Positions 56,977-64,000 of a DNA stretch of 64,000 nt are shown here, in pieces. The notes below the pieces were generated by a model. The model searched no databases. It worked only from the letters and a program-made list of their open reading frames with translations, and had not been told where the DNA came from. A program made the position numbers and the translations under genes. How positions within the stretch are numbered: the first letter of the stretch is position 1; every line of letters starts with the position of its first letter. The stretch covers positions 682,001 through 746,000 of the forward strand of contig MCFL01000003.1 of assembly GCA_002102555.1 (NCBI GenBank). Reading direction: 5' to 3'. The DNA is from Catenaria anguillulae PL171 (Eukaryota; Blastocladiomycota; Blastocladiomycetes; Blastocladiales; Catenariaceae).

Positions 56977-57522
56977 TGCGTTGTTGTTCACGTTGTGGGA
57001 GTTTTGGCGTTGGTAATGACGTTGGTTTAAAGCGGATAGGGGGGGGGGGGGGTGCGTGAGGCGGGGCGGTCGTGGGTAAATAAGGTTGCCGTGAAGGCCA
57101 TTCGACATGGGCGTAAACTTACATGGATGGCTCACGAGAGAGAGAGAGATGCTTGGTGCGTGCCATCGCTGACGGATCCAGTACTTTAGTCGAACGAGGG
57201 TGGGAATGTTGAGCGTCAAGGTTGATCACATGAGTCGTTGAGCCGACTTGGTCAACAAGCACATTCCGCGGCTTGGTCATGACAGATGACGGGTCATTAA
57301 ACATTGGTGTGAATTTCTTCGCATGAGCGGAGGATGCTTGAAATGGCGGAGCGAGCGGCGGAAGTCTTTTGGAAAGTGGACCCAGGCGGAGCAAAACATC
57401 ATGATCGGCGCCGCTCTTCAAGATCGGACGGACGCGGGCAATTTCAAGATTTCTCCGCTGTGCCGATCCACCGACAAGTCAGGGTCATCGTGTTTATTGA
57501 GCGTATATGAACAGAAGCATCA
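56977..57522. other. intergenic with a 14-G run
   Basis: About 545 bp upstream of hydroxylase copy 2. It contains a run of 14 G at ~57039-57052 and a short GA repeat at ~57130. No gene. Confidence 0.4.
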
Positions 57523-59727
57523 TCAGAAATATGGGAACAGCAGCAGCAGTGATAATACGAGAATCACAGCGGGGTAGTCGATGAACATGGCGGACATGCT
57601 GGGCCCGCGACCTGCGCAATAGCCCAGCATCAATCCCACCATGTGTAGAAACACAAGCCAGAGTGGACAAACGCCCGTCTAAGAGAGAAAAAAAAGGGTG
57701 TAGGGAATCATCCAACTCACTCACTCGAGCGATACGACCATCATACCATCCTCACCCACCTCTGCCTGGCGCTGGCGCGGCGTGCCCGACTCGGGCAACG
57801 TGTCTGGCACATGCACCATGGGCAGTGGTGCAGACAGCGCCATGTCTTGCAGCAACACATAAAACGCGTCCGTGTCATACTCGAGCATGCGATCCATGTC
57901 GTCCGGTTTGGCCAAAGTTCCGTCGTCTTGGGAATGACGTCCAGGTAGGTGCCCTCGTCGTCATCGAGGTTCGACCAGTCGTCAGAAGAGAGGGTCGGAG
58001 AGTCGGCCAGGAGGAGCGATGCCAAGTCAGAGTCGAGCAACAAGGCCGCGTCACATTGTCGTGAATGACCAATGGACTTGGACACACGTCGCCCTCCTTG
58101 TGCCATGCCCCGTCGTCGTCATCGTCATCGTCGTCTGCAGGTAATGGCACAAACATGGGATCCACGTCTCTGTCCACGGCCAAACCAACCAGCCCGGCAC
58201 CGCGACCTGCACTCGCCTCAGTCGTCGTGGACTCACCCGCCGCTGCCATCATTGCCCACCTTGCAGGTCGCTGTCGCTGCTCCTTGCCGTGTTTGCCCTT
58301 GGCCGGCCCATCACCACTGCCGCACTTGGCGCCACGTGCAGCATGGGTCCTGAACATGACCGAATCAGCGGCAACAGAGCGCCACCCACGCCTGCGTCCA
58401 ATTTCGCATGCGTGACTGCCAAACTGACGCGATACAGGTAATTGTGCCAAAAGTCGCGGTCTGACAAGGTGCGTGGGACCATTTGGCACGCATGGTGGCG
58501 AGTTGTGGGTCTTCGGCCAGCAGCAGAGTGACAAGAGGCGAGTAGACCGAGGACGAGTAGTCAAAATCGGGGTTGAGCGGTTCGGTGAAGGTGGCGCGCG
58601 AGTGTGAGAGCGAGAGGATGGTGGCGCGGAGGGCACGGCGGGCGGGGGACGGGAGGCCGATGCCGAGCCAGGGAAGGCGGTATTCTGTGGTTGGCAACAG
58701 TGGGGTGGGTGAGTGCAACTGAGTTGGGGATAACAAGAACAGGGACAAACGAGATTGAACGGAACGGACCAGTGGGAACTGGATCGTCGCGTGCAGGTGC
58801 AGGTGTGGCCTTTGTTGTTGACGGCAGTGGTGATGGCGCCGCAACAACACCTGCAACCGACTCGATAGCAGCGGAAGCAGGAGTACCAGAGACAGGGGCA
58901 ATGCTGGATACGCTGCCCAGCCGGGCACGCGCCGTCGACAATAAGCTGCGCCACGAGCCAGCGGGTGCATTTGCCAGGGTCGTGGAATCAGTCGATGTGG
59001 ATGTGGAGGATAGGGGTTGATGGACCAAGGGAAGGACATCGTCGTCATCCGAGGCGATAGGGTCAGCGACCAAAGGCGAGCCCTTGAACAAGTGCGAGTG
59101 ATGATGAAGGTCTTGGCAGCGGGCAGAGGAATCGAGCAGTTCAATGTGGTTCGAGTCGGCGAGGTCGAGCAGGATGGCCGAGTCAGCCGAGGAAGACAGC
59201 GACAGGGACGATGAGGCGATGGAGGCAACGTCTCCAGAGTCCACAGATGCGTTGAGGGCGGCGGAACCCGTCTTGGCAGATGAAGATGAAGCGCAAGTAG
59301 ACCTGCTACCTTGCGATTGCGATTGAGATTGAGATTGGGATGAAGCCGACGAGAGCCAGCCGGACGCCTTGCGCTGGAGGCCGAATCCAACTTGAAGGGC
59401 CCAGCCTGCAGAGCTCCATGACGACGAGGACGAGGACGATGGTGATGGCGATGGTGATGTGATAGCGACGTGGAAAAAGTCATTGTTGCCATTCAAAAGG
59501 GCAGCAGAAAAGCTTTGGAATGAAGAGGTATCATCGAGTAAGTATGGCACTGCACGACTGGAGGGAGACTTATACGTAACATAACAGCGAGGCGAATTCG
59601 AAGCGGGCACCCCAGGCAGGTGGCGCCACATGCCACATGGGAAATGGAAAGCCATGCTGGGGCCGCCGATCCATCCGTTCTTGTGCTTGCTTGTGCGCGT
59701 CCCGTCCCTAGAACTGACCCTTCCCAT
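57523..59727 (-). CDS. BSD-domain protein with probable C-terminal membrane hairpin
   Basis: The N-terminal ~330 residues are Ser-rich and disordered, with dense SQSQSQ, SSSSSS and acidic patches. An intron (ending TCACAG near 58690) precedes YRLPWLGIGL and then the BSD domain, with the signature SDRDFWHNYLYRVSL. A Gly/Ala linker with an Asp run (DDDDDDDDG) follows, then DDWSNLDDDEGTYLDVIPK and MDRMLEYDTDAFYVLLQDMALS. The last exon, behind a strong acceptor (TTCTCTCTTAG, ~57674), reads CPLWLVFLHMVGLMLGYCAG and YPAVILVLSLLLLFPYF, two likely membrane segments, stopping at 57523. It can follow VGEDGMMV in phase 0; otherwise the protein stops at 57721 (VVSLE). Frame changes occur near 58488, 58390, 58075 and 57910. 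Related to BSDC1/SYAP1-type proteins of unknown detailed function. Confidence 0.65.
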
Positions 59728-59877
59728 CGTCCATCGAGTGGTCCGCGATCAACTGCACTGACGCTGCTGCTGCTGCTGCTCCGCTCCCCTCCCATCGGAC
59801 CCCATCCCCTTCCCCGCTGTTGTTACCGATCAAGACGGACCCGTCCTTGTGTGCGACAAACCCTCCCGGCCGCCACC

Positions 59878-61527
59878 ATGCTCGCGACCACCACCTCCAT
59901 CGCCGCCACATACCCGCACGCCTTCACGCTCACGTCCCTACCAGGTGCCACGCCACGCCGTCGCCGGACCTGGCACCCGAGATCCACCAAGTCGCGCCGT
60001 TCGCATCTGTCCCGCGCTTTTGCTTCTTCAGGTTCTGATCTCGACTCGGATGATTCTGACCATGCGATGACGACGACCACAATATGATGGTCGACAGCCA
60101 TGTCCCATGTCCCGCCGAGCACTTTGGCCGATTTGATGTAGACTTCGCGTACGACGCAAACACCCGCCCCTCCGCCCCCGGCACACCCTCCGCCAAGCAG
60201 AGCAGTGGCAGCCAAGTAGCAGCCGCGCACAGCTCATGGCCCCGCTCTCGGCCCTCCGCAGGACCATGCACGACTCGCTCACGCTCAACTCACCGAGCAG
60301 ATCGCCCAGTGTGCGCAAGGGATTGGCCCATGGCGGCGGTGCAGCAGGCAGTCGGCGCACATCCTCGTCCATCGAGACCATGCGGCCTTTGATCTTCAAG
60401 AGTACGTTCTCTTTACCTCTTCCACAGTCGATCAACGTCGTCTCACCTATTGTGTTTCGAGCTTGTACTGGGTGAGACGCGTTCCTTGCTCCTTCTGACA
60501 GTTGGGTGACTCACCTGGTTGCTGATACACAGAACAGCAGTCATTACCCACAATCTTGCCTTCATCCAGCAAACTGCTCAACCTCATTGTATATCAAGAC
60601 GATCTCGGTACGTGTGTCCATCCGCCCTTCCCACGGATTCACAAATGTAATCCCATAGACGCCAACCACAGAGAAAGAAAATACCTCTCCATCTGCCCCA
60701 CCACCCTCGCCCAACCACCCATTCCGTCACCTCGCCACGCGCCCACCCCTGCCAACATCTCCTACATGTATCCCTCAGCAGGCATCTCCCAAGCGCATCT
60801 CGCGGCCCTCTTCTCATGCCCGCCACTTGAGCCAGCCAACACCCTGACCAACCCAGTCGTCCGCCGCAGTGCAAAATCCACCACGCAGCTGCGCAACGAG
60901 TACGTGCACGCCATTCCCGCAACGTCACGTGCCACCCTTCATCGCTCCGACACGTTTCCGCTGGGCCACGCAGCGCAGTGTACTGGTGGTGGGTCCAGGC
61001 GGTCGTTGCCGGCGTACATGCCAATGACGGCACAAGAACGATCAGAAGGATTGCATGGATGACGTTCTCGATGTGGATCAGTATTTCACACCCGTGCCAT
61101 TGACGGCAGTCGAGGACCCGTTGCAGCGTGCGGATTTTGAGGTCGATTTGAGCGATATGTCTTTGGTTCCTGTGCAGACACGAGAAATGGTCTTGTCCGA
61201 CATGCAATCTGTTGACGACGTGGTGGCGCAGGGAGTTGAGGTGAGATGTTTGTTGTGTGTGCTTTACTTGCGCATTTTCCTTGGCTTGATTTGCTTCTTA
61301 CGGATCCCCGTTGATATCTTGCTCTTGTGACTTGGTGTCTTGTGATCCCATCGAATTTTTCTTTCCGCCCATGTACTCAGAAAATTGTCGTGCATTCATT
61401 GAGCAACTTGCTCCAAAACTTGAAGGCGCGTCCATCAACAAGATTCCCACAGCGATACATCGCTCGCAAATACGATGCCAAGCGATGCAAAATACAAGTA
61501 TACACATGTAACCACCCAGAGCACTGA
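59878..61527 (+). CDS. Hypothetical disordered protein, several exons, frame-interrupted
   Basis: Not recognised. ATG at 59878 (CCACCATG context). Segments linked by good splice sites: an intron near 60402-60532 (GTACGT..CACAG, phase 1) joining RPLIFK to QQSLPTILPSSSKLLNLIVYQDDL; another at ~60609 (GTACGT); a last one starting at ~61240 (GTGAGA) and ending TACTCAG at ~61380, giving a terminal exon KIVVHSLSNLLQNLK..NHPEH with the stop at 61525-61527. The middle part (DVLDVDQYFTPVPLTAVEDPL) is acidic. Frame changes near 60070 and 60235 follow the pattern of neighbouring genes. Divergent from the BSD gene across 150 bp. The joins show a real gene; function is open. Confidence 0.45.
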
Positions 61528-61555
61528 AACAACCGTTACTTACGACAGATACACC

Positions 61556-64000
61556 ATGGCCACCCACCTCCCGCCCGACCCGCTTTCATGCTCACCCTCG
61601 AATCCGCCACCTGACACAACTCTGTCGGGCGCGTCCGCCTTGCGTGCAAAACATGGAGCCGTGACATTGGCTGCCATCCAACACGCACGCGAGCCTCGGC
61701 ACGAGTTCCGCCCACAGCTCGCCGTCGATGCTGTCAACTATGCAAAGATCCAGGCCTTGTTTGAGGATCCGCTGACAAGTGGCCTGACTGATCGCCTAGT
61801 GGATGTTGTGGGCAAGTTGCCAGGGTGTATGCAAAGTCGAGCATTGTATGACGTGGACGTTCTGTTGAGAGCGGGCAAGACGTGTGAAGCAAGCTGTTAA
61901 CCGAGTGTTTTTGTTTGTGTTTGTAGCCACAAGAACATGTTTCGTCTCTTGGCGGGTGATTGGATTGACCGTCCAACAGTTGGAGCGGGGAGTCGATGAC
62001 TTGGGCGAGCCGTTTCGCGGGCTGATGGAGGTTTGGTATGTCTGCGATACTTCACCTTGTTTACTGTTTATTGCCGGCTGGAAACATGTTCTGACGATAA
62101 GAGCATGAACAAAGTGTCCAAGATTTGACACATCTAACACCGACGCAAGACTTGGTAAGCGCCCTGTGTCGAGCATTGGAGTGCACTGTCGTGGGAAAGG
62201 TAACCAAGCGCGAAATCGTCCAAATTTTCACACGAATGCAAGTCCAAGACCACCTCGACTTGGTCACGTACGTGTGTTCATCATGATGTCGCTCTCCATA
62301 TGTATATCCCCATGGGCCGGCTCACCCCGTTGCGTTTTTGCCCAGTGACATCCTTGCTTGCATCCACAAGTCTCTCCCCACTCTGCCCGACCCTTCCCCA
62401 CTTCTCAAACTCCTCCTGTACTGGTCCGACCACCCGGCCATCCAGCTGCGCATGACCCTGCTTGACTTTTCACCCGTGCTTCGGCGCCTGTTGCAAACCT
62501 CGGGCACACACGACTCGGCCGCCGTGGTGCAGCTGCTCTGCATGCAAGTCGCGTACCGTGCGCTGTTGCCCGACCGTGAACAAGTCACCGACTGGATGCC
62601 CGCGCTGAGTGCCGTGCAAGACGATTTTGCACTCACAAACGACGTGCTCGTGTTCATGCACGCCGTCTTGAAAGCCGACAAGCTCGATGGGCATTATCCG
62701 GACCTAGTCAGATTTGTCATGGACCGAACGCTGTTTGAAATTTATTGGCACCGCGACCAGTATCGGCTCATTCAGCAACAGCGGGCTGCGTCTGCGTCTG
62801 CGTCTGGCTCGCTTGGATGTCTGCCGGACGCGTCATCCTCCTCCTCCTCCTCGGCTTTATCGTCCACTTTTCGCATTGGCCCGCTTCCGCCCACTCTCAC
62901 AAACACTGCGTCGGCATCCCTGGCCTCGAATCCAAAAACATTGGGTTTCAACTCATTGACTTGTTCCTCGACCACCCGGACGCGCGCCACCAGCTGCTCT
63001 CGGAGGGCCAGTACATTGACTTTTGCGTGGGGTACCTGACATTCAACCCACAAGACGGGTTTGACCAAGGATGGACGTTGCGCGACCTCAAGCACATTCA
63101 AGCCACGTGCCTGGCCCACCTCGCGCGCATTTTTTCCGCAGGCGACTTGGACGACGAGGCCGAGAACTTGAGTTGCGACCCGGTCTTGGTGACATATCTA
63201 AGGGATTGTTTGAGTTTGGACACGGGCGTGGCCGATCGCCCCAATACAGTCAACCCATCCATGGGTTTGTTGGCCAGGGTGCTGCACTTGGTGCGTGTGC
63301 TTGCGGCCGGGTACGGCGACCGCGTGCGCGTCAAGCTGGGCGCGCAGGGTCTTGTGAGCGAATGTGTTGCCCTGTTGTGCAGCGCCGCCGCGGGCCTGGG
63401 CGCCGAGTGGCGGCACGTCGGGTGCCGCCGCGGTTGCGGACCCGACTGTGCTTTCCGATGGCGTGCGCAGGCACTTGTTGTTAAGTATAGCTGCGTTGTG
63501 CGACGACAATTGCTTGGCCAACCAGATCCTCGTTGCGCAATCGCCCGGTGCCGTGTATTGCATGGTGCAAATGATTCCGTGGACATGCGCGCACCCGAGG
63601 CAGCAAGAGCTCATGCGCGTGGCTGTCTTGGACGCCATTTGGGCAGTCGTGTGTGGGTGCAGGTTGAATGAGGAGAGTTTGCTCGAGGCCGGTGGCGTGT
63701 TCAAGATGTTGGGATTGCTCGAGTTGGCTGCGGCGGCGGCGGCGATGACGTGGGGCGAAGACTGTCGAGCGGAGTGTGGTTGGGCATTTGTTGGCTGTCC
63801 TTGTCGAGCTGTTGGAGAATCCAAAGACCAGGCAGCACATGGCCATGTGGAGCTCGAGTCGGTTCAAGTGTGCAGGTGAGTTATTGGTTGGGTTGTGGAG
63901 GAGGGAGAGGAGCCAGATTGCGTTTGAGAAGGGCGTGAGTGCTGTGGAGGAGCTGAGGACAAATCATTGTGTACGTTCATCATTGCCCGTGGTGCGGACG
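61556..64000 (+). CDS. CFAP69: CFAP69-like cilia/flagella-associated ARM-repeat protein (3' end outside window)
   Basis: Cilia- and flagella-associated protein 69 in animals is an ARM-repeat protein needed for flagellar and sperm structure. It fits a flagellated zoospore. The ATG at 61556 starts MATHLPPDPLSC. Segments along the plus strand resemble human CFAP69 in order: a stretch FLDHPDARHQLLSEGQYIDF, then DAIWAVVCGCRLNEESLLEAGGVFKMLGLLEL against human DSIWCCILGC..EGIFLLLDLL, and in another frame VELLENPKTRQHMAMW against human VEFCDNPKTAAHVNAW. Introns are visible (for example near 61880-61926 and 62036-62150). Several unspliced frame changes occur (about 61970, 62930, 63415 and 63780). The identification rests mostly on the C-terminal third; the N-terminal exons are less certain. 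Confidence 0.72.

Noticed and set aside
41850-64000. programmed frameshifting as the cause of frame changes
   Set aside because: The sites share no fixed slippery motif or downstream structure, shifts go in both directions, and genes left of 41 kb show none.

Overview
The window looks like nuclear DNA of a flagellated (zoosporic) fungus. Coding sequence is GC-rich, genes are dense, spliceosomal introns are short (about 66-102 nt, GT..AG), and most proteins are typical fungal housekeeping families (Sec24, Utp15, Imp4, Nup192/205, NDUFAF5, Egh16-like). A CFAP69 gene at the right edge implies a cilium or flagellum. Phylum (Blastocladiomycota or Chytridiomycota) cannot be settled from this sequence alone.

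Layout. 1-8.5 kb: 3' part of a BRO1/ALIX gene, convergent with a six-exon NDUFAF5 gene; a ubiquitin-conjugating E2 with a long Ser-rich tail ending in GLFG-like repeats; a divergent acidic protein of unknown function. 8.5-14 kb: gene-poor and decayed, with scattered coding fragments, a small two-exon gene and a PIF1-like helicase remnant. 14-20 kb: a signal-bearing His-rich protein, an omega-like glutathione transferase and UTP15. 20-23.4 kb: gene-poor, with a degenerate ~300-bp tandem repeat. 23.4-27.3 kb: an apparently whole TIR DNA transposon flanked by TA, encoding a three-exon DDE transposase of 986 aa. 27.7-41.3 kb: SEC24, a nine-exon TBC1D13-like RabGAP, two tandem PH-like genes, two orphan multi-membrane-span proteins and IMP4. 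41.8-64 kb: NUP205/NUP192, a serine beta-lactamase-like hydrolase, an Egh16-like secreted protein, two tandem FAXDC2-like hydroxylases, a BSD-domain protein with a probable membrane tail, an unknown disordered protein, and CFAP69.

Functional themes are membrane traffic (ALIX, SEC24, TBC1D13, nucleoporin), small-subunit ribosome assembly (UTP15, IMP4), mitochondrial complex I assembly and sterol/lipid hydroxylation. No operon-like organisation is seen. Neighbours are convergent or divergent with short spacers.

A striking technical feature is that genes from 1 to 41.3 kb read cleanly once introns are removed. Almost every gene from about 42 kb onward changes reading frame repeatedly without introns, often at short homopolymers. 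Because this affects an essential nucleoporin, indel errors in the assembly are the likeliest cause. Exon boundaries in that half are approximate. All product names rest on my own recognition of motifs and remembered family sequences; no database search was run.
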